Positions 1 through 7,866 of a DNA stretch of 64,000 nt are shown in pieces. The notes below the pieces were generated by a model, which was not told where the DNA came from, did no database searches, and saw only the letters and a program-made list of their open reading frames with translations. Each line of letters starts with the position of its first letter. Within the stretch, counting starts at the first letter, position 1. Origin of the DNA: Clostridia bacterium (lineage in GTDB: Bacteria > Bacillota > Clostridia > Oscillospirales > CAG-272); contig JAFRQK010000079.1 of assembly GCA_017428635.1 (NCBI GenBank), positions 1 to 64,000 of the forward strand, in the 5' to 3' direction. Position numbers and translations under genes: made by a program.

Positions 1-25
1 CGAAGCGAAGACAGGTAATGCAAAA

Positions 26-637
26 ATGATAGAGTGGGTATTCTTTGACATAGGTTCGACTTTGATTGACGAAACGGAAGCCGACCTGCATCGCATCCGT
101 GATATGATTGCCGGAACCGATGTTACGGAAAAAGCATATTACGAGAAGCGTTTTGAGATGATCCGCAAAGGTATCGGGGGAGACCAGGGAGCGATTGAGT
201 TTTTCGGTCTGACAAAAACGCCGTGGCACAGCGAGGATGAAAAGCCGTATGAAGACGCTGTCCCTACGTTAACCGAGCTAAAGCGCCGCGGAATTAAACT
301 CGGCATAATTGCCAATCAACCGCCCGGAACGGCACAACGCCTTGAAATATGGGGTATGCTCGAATATTTCGATGTCATTGCAGCCTCGGCGGAATTAGGG
401 ATATCAAAGCCCGATCCCGCTATCTTCCAATGGGCATTGGAACAAGCGAACTGTATCGCACAGAATGCGATAATGGTTGGAGACAGACTCGATAACGATA
501 TAGCCCCGGCGAATCGCATGGGAATCCACTCTGTACGTTTGCTCCGTGGGATCGGTGCTTATCATGAACCGCAATCCCGCGACGAATTGCCGGAATACAC
601 AATCCGGATGCTTGCGGAAATTTTTGATTTGGTTTGA
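26..637 (+). CDS. HAD-superfamily hydrolase (HAD-IA like)
   Basis: A soluble 203-residue phosphatase-like protein of the haloacid dehalogenase superfamily; its substrate cannot be told. The visible motifs are motif I DIGST at residues 8-12, motif II asparagine near 97 (IIANQ), motif III lysine in SKPDP near 128, and motif IV GDRLDND near 152-158. In classical HAD phosphatases motif I reads DxDxT. Here the second aspartate is glycine (residue 10), so the usual general acid/base is missing; some HAD-IA relatives share this. The AGGTAA-like site upstream supports the start. Family is secure, activity is not. Confidence 0.82.
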   Translation: MIEWVFFDIGSTLIDETEADLHRIRDMIAGTDVTEKAYYEKRFEMIRKGIGGDQGAIEFFGLTKTPWHSEDEKPYEDAVPTLTELKRRGIKLGIIANQPPGTAQRLEIWGMLEYFDVIAASAELGISKPDPAIFQWALEQANCIAQNAIMVGDRLDNDIAPANRMGIHSVRLLRGIGAYHEPQSRDELPEYTIRMLAEIFDLV

Positions 638-698
638 CAAATTCCGGTTTGCAGAAAAAAAACAACGATCCCGCTAAATCGTAGTATATGAAGGTATT

Positions 699-1406
699 AT
701 GAAAGTCAGATGCATTTGGGAACATAACCGCGAAGACAGTCTTCTTTATGCGGAAAACTTTATAGGCGCTTTTACAAGAGGACCGTCGCTTGAAGAAGCT
801 ATACTGAAAATGCCGCAGGAAATACGACGCTTTCAGTTATGGAAAGGCGAAGCTCTCGCTGACGATCCGATAATCGAGATAGTTCAGGAAAAAGAATCCG
901 ATCTGCAGATCAAAGACGCAGACAGCGACGTGTTGTTCGATTCGGAAGCGGCTCCGCTGCGCGCCGAAGAATACCGGTATCTCAAATCCGCAGCTATGAA
1001 GTCCGCCGAAGATTTTCAAACGCTCTATGAAGCTTTTCCGGACAAAAACAGGAGCGCCAATCCGAAACGCAGGACTTTTTACGGAGACGTTCCCCGTACC
1101 GCGGAGGAGATGTACCTGCATACGAAAAACGTAAACGCATACTATTTTTCCGAGATCGGCGTTGACGCAGATAACGAAGGAACGATAATATCTTGCAGAG
1201 CAAGAGGCTTCGAGACGCTCGAAAATATTCCGGACTTTCTGTCTTCGGCGGTTACGACCGGCAGTTACGGTGAGCAATGGTCGGTAAGAAAAGTTTTAAG
1301 GCGTTTCATCTGGCACGACAGGATCCATGCCAAAGCGATGTACAGGATGGGGATACTTACATTCGGAGCAGACGTCATACCCGATTCATTCGGGTTTGCA
1401 CGATAA
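699..1406 (+). CDS. HicB-like N-terminus joined to a DinB-like C-terminus, function unknown
   Basis: A 235-residue protein with no clear full-length family that I recognise. The first 50 residues resemble the HicB/UPF0150 fold: a short beta strand pair followed by a helix with GPSLEEAI. The C-terminal half, from about residue 125, resembles the DinB/YfiT four-helix bundle and ends in a segment with WHDRIHAKAM near residues 205-215, where DinB-like proteins place metal-binding histidines. A GGTATT-type site precedes the ATG. No HicA toxin lies next to it, so a toxin-antitoxin role is not supported. Domain calls rest on pattern resemblance only. Confidence 0.6.
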   Translation: MKVRCIWEHNREDSLLYAENFIGAFTRGPSLEEAILKMPQEIRRFQLWKGEALADDPIIEIVQEKESDLQIKDADSDVLFDSEAAPLRAEEYRYLKSAAMKSAEDFQTLYEAFPDKNRSANPKRRTFYGDVPRTAEEMYLHTKNVNAYYFSEIGVDADNEGTIISCRARGFETLENIPDFLSSAVTTGSYGEQWSVRKVLRRFIWHDRIHAKAMYRMGILTFGADVIPDSFGFAR

Positions 1407-1451
1407 TTCCCTTATTATGAAACAACAACCACACCCAACGAGGTACCACAA

Positions 1452-1856
1452 ATGAAACACAAAGAAGGCATGGGCTGGAAGGCCTGGAACGACGAAGAAA
1501 ACGACAGGTATTTCGGAGAATACGGCGGCGGTATGTCGTATAATCTCTTTGAGCTGACAAAAGAACAGTACGATTCACTCGACGAATCACTGACCGAGGG
1601 CGACGCTTCGGTGATCATGTACGAGGGGCGCCATCTGTATATGTCGGTCAACGACCGGTGCGGCCCGCCCTATACGGTCGTTTTCGACGACGACTACGAA
1701 AAACTCTGCCCGTGGGCGAACGTCGTATCAACCGGCAAGGTCTGGCCGGACGAGCTGACCGACGCCGCGGTCGAAATATTCGAATCGGAAAAGAACAATC
1801 GCGAGCAAAGGCGTAAAAAGCGCGAAGAGCGCGAGGAGCGTAAGAAGAAAAAATAG
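1452..1856 (+). CDS. Hypothetical acidic protein with a basic C-terminal tail
   Basis: A 134-residue protein I do not recognise. The body (residues 1-110) is acidic and aromatic, with several Trp and Tyr residues and no membrane segment. The last 20 residues are almost entirely Lys, Arg and Glu, forming a charged helix that could bind nucleic acid or ribosomes. It follows the previous gene by 45 bases in the same direction and could be cotranscribed. It ends before a separate promoter for the next gene. Codon use matches the neighbours, which supports a real gene. Confidence 0.6.
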   Translation: MKHKEGMGWKAWNDEENDRYFGEYGGGMSYNLFELTKEQYDSLDESLTEGDASVIMYEGRHLYMSVNDRCGPPYTVVFDDDYEKLCPWANVVSTGKVWPDELTDAAVEIFESEKNNREQRRKKREEREERKKKK

Positions 1857-1928
1857 CGGTCCCGACGGAACGGGTTTCGGGATAAAGATTATAAACCGGA
1901 TTTCCCACCGTTTTAACCACATTCCCCC

Positions 1929-1957
1929 TTGAATTCTCCCGTTTTTTATGCTAAAAT
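1929..1957 (+). promoter_or_regulatory. Sigma-A promoter of the DUF1508 gene
   Basis: The -35 box TTGAAT (1929-1934) and -10 box TAAAAT (1952-1957) are 17 bases apart. It lies 54 bases before the ATG at 2011. It makes the longer reading frame from 1948 unlikely, because that start would sit inside the promoter. Confidence 0.65.
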
Positions 1958-2010
1958 ACCAACAGGAACCACAAATTCCGCCGTTTATCGGCGATTTCAA
2001 GGAGGCATTC

Positions 2011-2376
2011 ATGGGCAAGTTCGTATGGAAAGAAACAAAGAGCGGATTCAAGTTTGACCTTAAAGCCGGCAACGGCGAGATCATCGCGTCTTCGGAAGTA
2101 TACTCCTCCGAGGGAGCATGCAAGAACGGCATTGAGAGCGTCAGAGAGAACTGCGTAGCGGCTATCGAAGACCAGACCGTCGAAGGGTTCGAGACCCTGA
2201 AGCACCCGAAATTCGAGGTATACAACGACAAGGCCGGCGAGTTCAGATTCAGACTCAAAGCAAAGAACGGCCAGATCATCGCGACCTCCGAGGGCTATAA
2301 AGCGAAAGCCGGATGCCTCAACGGTATCGAGAGCATAAAGAAGAACGCCCCCGACGCCGAGGTCGTAAAGGAATAA
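2011..2376 (+). CDS. DUF1508 / YegP-family tandem-repeat protein
   Basis: A 121-residue protein made of two copies of the DUF1508 repeat. Repeat one (residues 3-55) and repeat two (residues 68-115) share the pattern F-x-F-x-L-K-A-x-N-G-x-I-I-A-[ST]-S-E, then a glycine/cysteine turn and NGIES. YegP-like proteins are small stress-associated proteins of unknown biochemical function. The start was placed at ATG 2011 because GGAGG lies 6 bases upstream and the sigma-A promoter at 1929-1957 excludes an earlier start. It has its own promoter and terminator, so it is monocistronic. Confidence 0.85.
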   Translation: MGKFVWKETKSGFKFDLKAGNGEIIASSEVYSSEGACKNGIESVRENCVAAIEDQTVEGFETLKHPKFEVYNDKAGEFRFRLKAKNGQIIATSEGYKAKAGCLNGIESIKKNAPDAEVVKE

Positions 2377-2384
2377 CGTTCGCA

Positions 2385-2423
2385 TAAAAAAAGCCGCGGA
2401 ACCTTTCGTTCCGCGGTTTTTTC
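2385..2423 (+). terminator. Rho-independent terminator, bidirectional
   Basis: Stem GCCGCGGAAC / GTTCCGCGG with a CTTTC loop, flanked by A6 on the left and T6 on the right. It can end both the DUF1508 transcript and the converging minus-strand gene. Confidence 0.85.
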
Positions 2424-2425
2424 GT

Positions 2426-3640
2426 TTATTTCGTTTCAATCTTCAATACTTCCATTTGTCCGGGAGCGAGCCAGATCTCGCCGCCCATGACGGAGCCCGT
2501 TCTCCCGTTTCTTTCGAATTCAGTATTGAGTTGTTCCCCGTTTCTGTAAACGAGGGAAGCTTTTTCTACCTTGTCGCTGTAAGAAAGCGTAATCGAAGTC
2601 GCCTCGCGCTGGAGCGTATTCACGACGACTACGTAATCTGTCCCGTCGCGATCCTTGAAGAAACTGATCATCGCTGAGCGTGAGACGGCTCGGTCGATAA
2701 GTTCGTTTGCTCCCTGCAGGAAGTAGAAATATCCGCCGTAGCTCATCCCGACGCCCGCCGTGCTGACGTGATCGAGGTGCGAGAACAGTTTGCCGTAGTG
2801 GTAGTTGAACTTCTTCTGTACGCGGGCGAGATCGTAATACCTCGTCGTCTTTTCGCCGAATTCATCGATCGGAGAGCCGTGATAATCGGCTGCGATCAGT
2901 TTATCGTACAGTCGGAACCAGACGACGGCGCGCGCGCCGCAGGCTATACAGGTATTCAACTGCCAGCGGAAATCATCCTCCGTCGCAACTCTGTAATTGT
3001 AGTGAGCACTCGAAAGCATCGTAGACCAGATATCGACGCCGTACTTTTTGCCGATCTCGGTGAAGACGCGGAGATTCAGAAAATGGTCGTCGAGAGCGGG
3101 CTCTCCGTTCAGCATCTGATTATAAGTTCCGTAGCCGATGATATCGCCTCCGGATCCGTTCACGATATCTGAACACCACTCGTCAAGTGTTTCGCCCGTG
3201 ATCGAAAGAAGGCATCTTTCGGTGCGCTCGACGCTGCCCATGTTGATATAGATACGCGCGTCGGGATCCGCGTCGCGTATGATCTTTATACCCTTTTTAT
3301 AATTCCCGGAAATGGACGCGCTCGGTTCCTCGCCGACGTAATAACCGCCCGCAGCGGGGTGAGAGCCGAATTCTTTGACGACGGACGCGACCGTCGCCGG
3401 ATACCACTCTTCGAGAGCGCAGTCGAGAAAGATCTCGCTGATCTGTAGGATCATTTTCACGCCGAGCCGTCCGGCGTGATCGAGCATTTCGGTGAACTTT
3501 TTGTGATCGTCGTTTTTAAGAGAGAAAACAGGGGTTACCGGATCGGTCATTCCGCAGTTCACCCAGTCCTCGAGCATCTCGGGCCTATAGTTTGAAAAGG
3601 CGTTGTAATTCCAGAAAGTCAACACTACGTTATCAGCCAT
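2426..3640 (-). CDS. Cytoplasmic glycoside-hydrolase-like TIM-barrel protein
   Basis: A 404-residue protein without signal peptide. Residues 1-315 look like a (beta/alpha)8 barrel of the large retaining-glycosidase clan: a NYNAF strand near the N-terminus, a HPAAGGYYVGEEP segment near residues 95-110 where a catalytic acid could lie, and later strands ending in VVWFRLYD. The last 80 residues form a beta-sandwich typical of glycosidase C-termini. I cannot name the GH family. It lies opposite the GH27 pair across a shared upstream region, so the two units may serve the same substrate. The start is supported by GGAG upstream. Confidence 0.6.
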   Translation of the reverse strand: MADNVVLTFWNYNAFSNYRPEMLEDWVNCGMTDPVTPVFSLKNDDHKKFTEMLDHAGRLGVKMILQISEIFLDCALEEWYPATVASVVKEFGSHPAAGGYYVGEEPSASISGNYKKGIKIIRDADPDARIYINMGSVERTERCLLSITGETLDEWCSDIVNGSGGDIIGYGTYNQMLNGEPALDDHFLNLRVFTEIGKKYGVDIWSTMLSSAHYNYRVATEDDFRWQLNTCIACGARAVVWFRLYDKLIAADYHGSPIDEFGEKTTRYYDLARVQKKFNYHYGKLFSHLDHVSTAGVGMSYGGYFYFLQGANELIDRAVSRSAMISFFKDRDGTDYVVVVNTLQREATSITLSYSDKVEKASLVYRNGEQLNTEFERNGRTGSVMGGEIWLAPGQMEVLKIETK

Positions 3641-3781
3641 ATACTACTCCGCTCCGCCGCTTAGCGGCAAATATTAAGGGGACTTTCGTCACCCCAGTAT
3701 ATTTTACCATTTGAAAGACGACAAAGCAATACGGAAGAAACAAAAAAAGACTTCATTCTGACGTTTAAGGGCGAAATGCCC

Positions 3782-3810
3782 TTGAAAACCGCGTGAGGTT
3801 AACTTATAAT
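3782..3810 (+). promoter_or_regulatory. Sigma-A promoter of the GH27 pair
   Basis: TTGAAA (3782-3787), a 17-base spacer and a perfect TATAAT (3805-3810). A short inverted repeat, AAGGGC-GAAAT-GCCCTT (3767-3783), overlaps the -35 box and could be an operator. Confidence 0.7.
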
Positions 3811-3858
3811 GTAATTGACATCAACCGCGGCCCCGCCGCGGAATATGGCGGAGCGATT

Positions 3859-4950
3859 ATGGTCATATCAGTACCCCCGCTCGCCGTGAGCGTCGCGAGG
3901 ACGTTCGGCGGCGATATAGACAGAGATCGCGTGATGAAGACCGCGCGCGCTATGGTCGATCGCGGTTTCGTTAAAGCCGGTTATCGGTATCTCAATATCG
4001 GCGACGGATGGTCGGCAAAGGAAAGAGACAGACAGAACGGTCTGCTTCTGAGCGACGCGGATAAACTCGGCGGATCGCTGAGGGAGCTTTCGGACGATCT
4101 CGGATCACTCGGGATAAAACTCGCGATCGTCACGTCGGGCGGAACGAGGACCCCGAACGGATTCCCCGGCTCATTCGGGCACGAATACGAGGACGCCTCA
4201 TTCTTCGCTGAAAACGGCGTGGCAATGATATCTCAGGACTTCTCCTCCCTGCCGAGACGTACCGATCCCGTCACAATGATCAGAAGGACCGCGCTGGCGC
4301 TTCGCGCGGCGGGTGATTCTATCGTGTATTCCGTGTATGCGGGAGTTGAAAACCTTGTCAAATACGTCCGTTCGACGGGCGCGCATCTTTACCATCTGCG
4401 CCCCTGGCGCGACGCGTCCGGGGTAGTCTTCCCGCCTGCCGAAGTTCAGGGCTTCAGCGTACCCGGATCTCTCTTCAACTGCGGCGAGATAGCCGTGAGG
4501 AACAGCGTCGGTTTGACGGATCTCAAAAGGTCGCTCATAATCGCCGCGATGGAGTCCTCTCCGATCACGATCGAAGCGGATATCGCGTCGCTCGATGAAC
4601 AGACCGTTTCCCTTCTGACCGATCCCGATATCATCGCAGTTGCAACGGACGCGGAATGCCGTCCCGCCGGACTGATGAACGGCGAGCCCGAGGCTGTCAT
4701 GCTGAAGGTACTTGACGAAAACCGTTACGCCGCGGCGTTCGTAAACGATACTGACGAGGTAAGAAACATTCCGTTCTATGCGCACGATATGGGGCTTACG
4801 CGCGATGCAAAACGGGTTATAATCGCTGATGAGAAGGTAAACGGGTGCTGTCACTTCGAGTTCAGCGACGATATGAACGTTTCTCTTGAAAACGACGACG
4901 CCGCGCTGTTTATTCTAACCCTCAGAAGAAAGGAGGACGCCGTGAAATGA
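3859..4950 (+). CDS. Degenerate GH27 (alpha-galactosidase-like) paralogue
   Basis: A 363-residue barrel protein homologous to the next gene. The N-terminal PPLAVSVARTFGG matches PPMGWNTWNTFGE of the paralogue but has lost the tryptophans. The nucleophile aspartate is kept (Asp127 in ISQDF, same position as the paralogue). The general acid is replaced: Glu210 in FNCGE aligns with Asp215 in FNDLD. A substrate-binding aspartate in DDHW is Gly48 here. It may have altered specificity or be a non-catalytic partner. The start at 3859 rests on GGCGGAG and on the promoter at 3782-3810, which lies over the longer GTG start. It overlaps the next gene by four bases. Confidence 0.75.
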   Translation: MVISVPPLAVSVARTFGGDIDRDRVMKTARAMVDRGFVKAGYRYLNIGDGWSAKERDRQNGLLLSDADKLGGSLRELSDDLGSLGIKLAIVTSGGTRTPNGFPGSFGHEYEDASFFAENGVAMISQDFSSLPRRTDPVTMIRRTALALRAAGDSIVYSVYAGVENLVKYVRSTGAHLYHLRPWRDASGVVFPPAEVQGFSVPGSLFNCGEIAVRNSVGLTDLKRSLIIAAMESSPITIEADIASLDEQTVSLLTDPDIIAVATDAECRPAGLMNGEPEAVMLKVLDENRYAAAFVNDTDEVRNIPFYAHDMGLTRDAKRVIIADEKVNGCCHFEFSDDMNVSLENDDAALFILTLRRKEDAVK

Positions 4951-6068
4951 TCGTAAAGACACCTCCTATGGGTTGGAACACGTGGAACACATTCGGCGAG
5001 TGCTACAACGAGGAAGTACTCCGCGAGATCGCCGACGCGCTTGTCGACCGCGGGTTTGCAGATGCCGGTTATAACCATCTGATAATCGACGATCACTGGG
5101 TCATGGAACACAGAGATCCCGAGACGCACAGACTTATCCCGCGTCCCGGGAAGTTCCCGAACGGGATCGAACCGGTCGTCAGCTACGTTCACGGAAAAGG
5201 GCTGAAATTCGGCGTGTACTCCTGCGTCGGCGCACGCACGTGCGGCGCCAAAATGGGAAGTTTCGAGTACGAATTCACCGACGCGGAATGGTTCTCCGAG
5301 ATCGGCGTCGACTATCTCAAGCACGATTATTGTCTCCGGCCCGAAAAGAGCAACGGGGAGACGCTTTACAGAAGGATGGCCCTTGCGCTGCGCGACAGCG
5401 GCAGAGATACCGTTTTTGCGGCGTGCAACTGGGGATTCGACGACGTATGGTCGTGGATCCGTTCGATAGGAGCGCACACCTACCGCTCGACCGGCGATAT
5501 ATGCGATAATTTCAAGAGTTTCACCGACATATTCCGTTCGCAGGTATTCAAACTCGGCGCGTCCGCGTCCGGCTGTTTCAACGATCTGGATATGATAACG
5601 GTCGGAATGGACGGCGAAGGGAACGTCGGGACCAACGAGCTTCTTTCAGAAGGAGTATACCGTATCCAGTTCTGCGTCTGGTGTATGTTCGGATCCCCTC
5701 TTATCCTCGGATGCGACGTCAGAACGGTCAAGGACAAATACAGAGACCTGCTCTGCAACAAGGAGCTGATACGGATCAATCAGGACCCCGAATGCCGTTC
5801 GCCTTTTCCCGTCGGTTTCGACGATTCACTCGTCTTCTGCCGTCTGCTCGACGGAGGCGATATCGCGGTACTGCTTATCAACGTAAACGACAACGTTTGC
5901 AATATGAGTTTCGTACCGTATGATATAGGGCTGACGGAGGAATCGGGTTATAAGCTCTCCCTTACGGACGTTCTGAACGGCGACACGTTCGAGGCTTCGG
6001 ATATAATGTTCGTCCCCGTCCCGCCGAAGGATTGCCGGATGCTCCGCGGAAGGCTCGTGAAAAAATAA
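4947..6068 (+). CDS. GH27 alpha-galactosidase-like glycoside hydrolase
   Basis: A 373-residue cytoplasmic glycosidase of clan GH-D, expected to cleave terminal alpha-galactosides or related sugars by retention. It opens with the family signature PPMGWNTWN (6-14). Catalytic residues are visible: nucleophile Asp127 in DYLKHDYC and acid/base Asp215 in NDLDM. IIDDHW (46-51) is the substrate-binding strand. A C-terminal beta-sandwich begins near residue 285. Without a signal peptide it must act on imported oligosaccharides. The start overlaps the stop of the preceding paralogue (ATGA), implying translational coupling. Exact substrate is inferred from family only. Confidence 0.85.
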   Translation: MIVKTPPMGWNTWNTFGECYNEEVLREIADALVDRGFADAGYNHLIIDDHWVMEHRDPETHRLIPRPGKFPNGIEPVVSYVHGKGLKFGVYSCVGARTCGAKMGSFEYEFTDAEWFSEIGVDYLKHDYCLRPEKSNGETLYRRMALALRDSGRDTVFAACNWGFDDVWSWIRSIGAHTYRSTGDICDNFKSFTDIFRSQVFKLGASASGCFNDLDMITVGMDGEGNVGTNELLSEGVYRIQFCVWCMFGSPLILGCDVRTVKDKYRDLLCNKELIRINQDPECRSPFPVGFDDSLVFCRLLDGGDIAVLLINVNDNVCNMSFVPYDIGLTEESGYKLSLTDVLNGDTFEASDIMFVPVPPKDCRMLRGRLVKK

Positions 6069-6070
6069 AA

Positions 6071-6110
6071 AAATCCGCGCGCTTCGGATGAAGCGCGCGG
6101 CGCTTTTTTA
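6071..6110 (+). terminator. Terminator shared by convergent operons
   Basis: Stem CCGCGCGCTT / AAGCGCGCGG (6075-6100) with loop CGGATG and a following T6. The A7 on the left side allows it to work for the minus-strand operon too. Confidence 0.85.
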
Positions 6111-6848
6111 TTTAAGCCAGTCGAGGTAAGAATCAAGAAGATCGTCGGAACTGCGGTAGATCCCTCTCAGCTCTTCGTGCCAGAATTCTTCCCACTCGAG
6201 TGAAAGCGGAACGTCGCCGTCAATAAATTCACGAACTGAGGTCGGATCTACGTCGCCCTCTCCTAGTTTCGTCATGCGGTAACCGCCGCCCGTTTTCACG
6301 GCGTCCTTGAGATGAACGTGCGCGATCGCGCCTTTAAGGTTGGTCGCGCTTTCGGCGATAGGTTCGCCTGTCTCAAGAGTGTGAAGGACGTCCCATATCA
6401 CGCCGAAAGATCCGTCCGTAAGTTCGATAAGGCTTCTCATATCAGGAGTTGAAGTCAGTTCGCCGTGAGTTTCGATGAGAAGTTTAACACCTTCCCTATT
6501 TGCGACGGCAGAGGACTCGGCGATCGCGCCGGCAATCGAGCGGACTTCGCAGCACGGATCTGCAAAAATCCTTATGCCTCCCGCGCCGCACGAAGCGGCG
6601 AACGAAGCGGTTTTTTTCAATTCTTCGATAACGTCCGCATCCGGTGTGACGGTTATCCCGGTATTGAAAGAAAGTATCCCTATACCCGAAAACAAATCGC
6701 GAAAAATCCGGGGATCGGAAAGTCCGTTGAACGCGCCGTTCCCGTCGAGCCGTATCTCGACGGCGTCGAATCCGTGGCGCCTCGCAAGGTCCGAGACCTG
6801 CGAGGGAGTTTTATCCATACACGAAAGCGTGCTGAATGCAGTTTTCAT
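6108..6848 (-). CDS. Sugar phosphate isomerase/epimerase (xylose isomerase-like barrel)
   Basis: A 246-residue TIM-barrel protein of the AP-endonuclease-2-like family, which isomerises or epimerises ketoses and related keto acids with a divalent metal. Metal-ligand candidates are Glu in LIETHGE and His/Asp in HVHLKD. It is slightly short for the family (usually 260-290). It is the last gene of a four-gene minus-strand operon with a nitrilase-like enzyme, a DUF2264 protein and a 2-hydroxyacid dehydrogenase; the gap to the dehydrogenase is four bases. A role in breakdown of an unusual sugar acid is inference from this context. Confidence 0.78.
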   Translation of the reverse strand: MKTAFSTLSCMDKTPSQVSDLARRHGFDAVEIRLDGNGAFNGLSDPRIFRDLFSGIGILSFNTGITVTPDADVIEELKKTASFAASCGAGGIRIFADPCCEVRSIAGAIAESSAVANREGVKLLIETHGELTSTPDMRSLIELTDGSFGVIWDVLHTLETGEPIAESATNLKGAIAHVHLKDAVKTGGGYRMTKLGEGDVDPTSVREFIDGDVPLSLEWEEFWHEELRGIYRSSDDLLDSYLDWLK

Positions 6849-6852
6849 TTTC

Positions 6853-7866
6853 TTACCTCGCCGCCGCGGAATGGCGGGTCATACGATCCGCCTGTTCACG
6901 GGAGATCTCATATGACAGCGGATCGCCTTTTTTGAACCTGATCATATCGAGAACGATCTCTTTTCCGATATAAGGGTAAAGATCGTTCGCCGGACCCGCC
7001 GTGTGAGGCGTCAGATACACGTTATCGAGTTTTCTGAGCGGGGACGAATCTTCGAGCGGCTCGCGCTCGAAAACGTCCAGATGTGCGTTAAAACGCTTCT
7101 CGGAAAGCGCTTCAACAAGCGCCGCCTCATCGACTACCGCACCGCGCGAAGTATTGACGAACAAAGCGCCGTCGCGGATCATGGACAGTTCACGCTTGCC
7201 GATCATGTGATACGTCTTTTCTGTGAGCGCGGCGTGCAACGTTATCACATCGCACGTCGAGAGGACTTCGTCAAGCGTCGCGGCAACGGCTCCGACTCTT
7301 CTCAGATAATCAGGGTCGATCCCGTAGTCATCGTAAAGTTTCAGGTTGACGCCGAAAGGTTTCAGCAGTTCTATAAGGTTGCGGGCGACCGACCCGACAC
7401 CGATGACGCCGACCGTTTTGCCGCCCAGACTGCGTGTATCGTACTGTCCGTCCTTTTTCCAATATCCCGACTCGCGCATACGCGACGTCAGATCGGGGAT
7501 CTCTCTGAGAGCGGAGAGAATATACGAGAGAGCTCCCTCCGCCGTGGAACGGGCGTAGATGCTGTTTGCGCTGATAACTCGAAGACCTTTCGCGTACGCA
7601 TCTCCGTCGACCAGATCCCCGACGCTTCCGCCCGTATGGGCGAGAAGAGAGAATCGATCCGCATAAGGCGATAAAAACGGCGTTCCCCACCCGGTGAGGA
7701 GGATATCGTATCCTTCGGCAAGAACGCCGTCTAAATCGTTTTCCGTGAATTCACGGTCAAGTTCGTTAAACGACACGTCGAAAGTCTCTTCAAGAAGCGC
7801 ACGGGTATCCGCGTCAATAAACGAATCGAGGAGATATCCCTGTTTCATGGTAACGAGGACTTTCAT
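6853..7866 (-). CDS. D-isomer-specific 2-hydroxyacid dehydrogenase
   Basis: A 337-residue NAD(P)-dependent dehydrogenase that interconverts a 2-hydroxy acid and a 2-keto acid. The Rossmann motif GVIGVGSVARNL lies near residues 153-164. The catalytic set is visible as Arg in VNTSRGAVVDE, Glu in the segment before DVFEREPL, and His in TPHTAG. It overlaps the upstream DUF2264 gene by four bases, so the two are translated together. Substrate is unknown; glyoxylate/hydroxypyruvate reductase and phosphoglycerate dehydrogenase are relatives, but the ACT domain of SerA is absent. Confidence 0.85.
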   Translation of the reverse strand: MKVLVTMKQGYLLDSFIDADTRALLEETFDVSFNELDREFTENDLDGVLAEGYDILLTGWGTPFLSPYADRFSLLAHTGGSVGDLVDGDAYAKGLRVISANSIYARSTAEGALSYILSALREIPDLTSRMRESGYWKKDGQYDTRSLGGKTVGVIGVGSVARNLIELLKPFGVNLKLYDDYGIDPDYLRRVGAVAATLDEVLSTCDVITLHAALTEKTYHMIGKRELSMIRDGALFVNTSRGAVVDEAALVEALSEKRFNAHLDVFEREPLEDSSPLRKLDNVYLTPHTAGPANDLYPYIGKEIVLDMIRFKKGDPLSYEISREQADRMTRHSAAAR

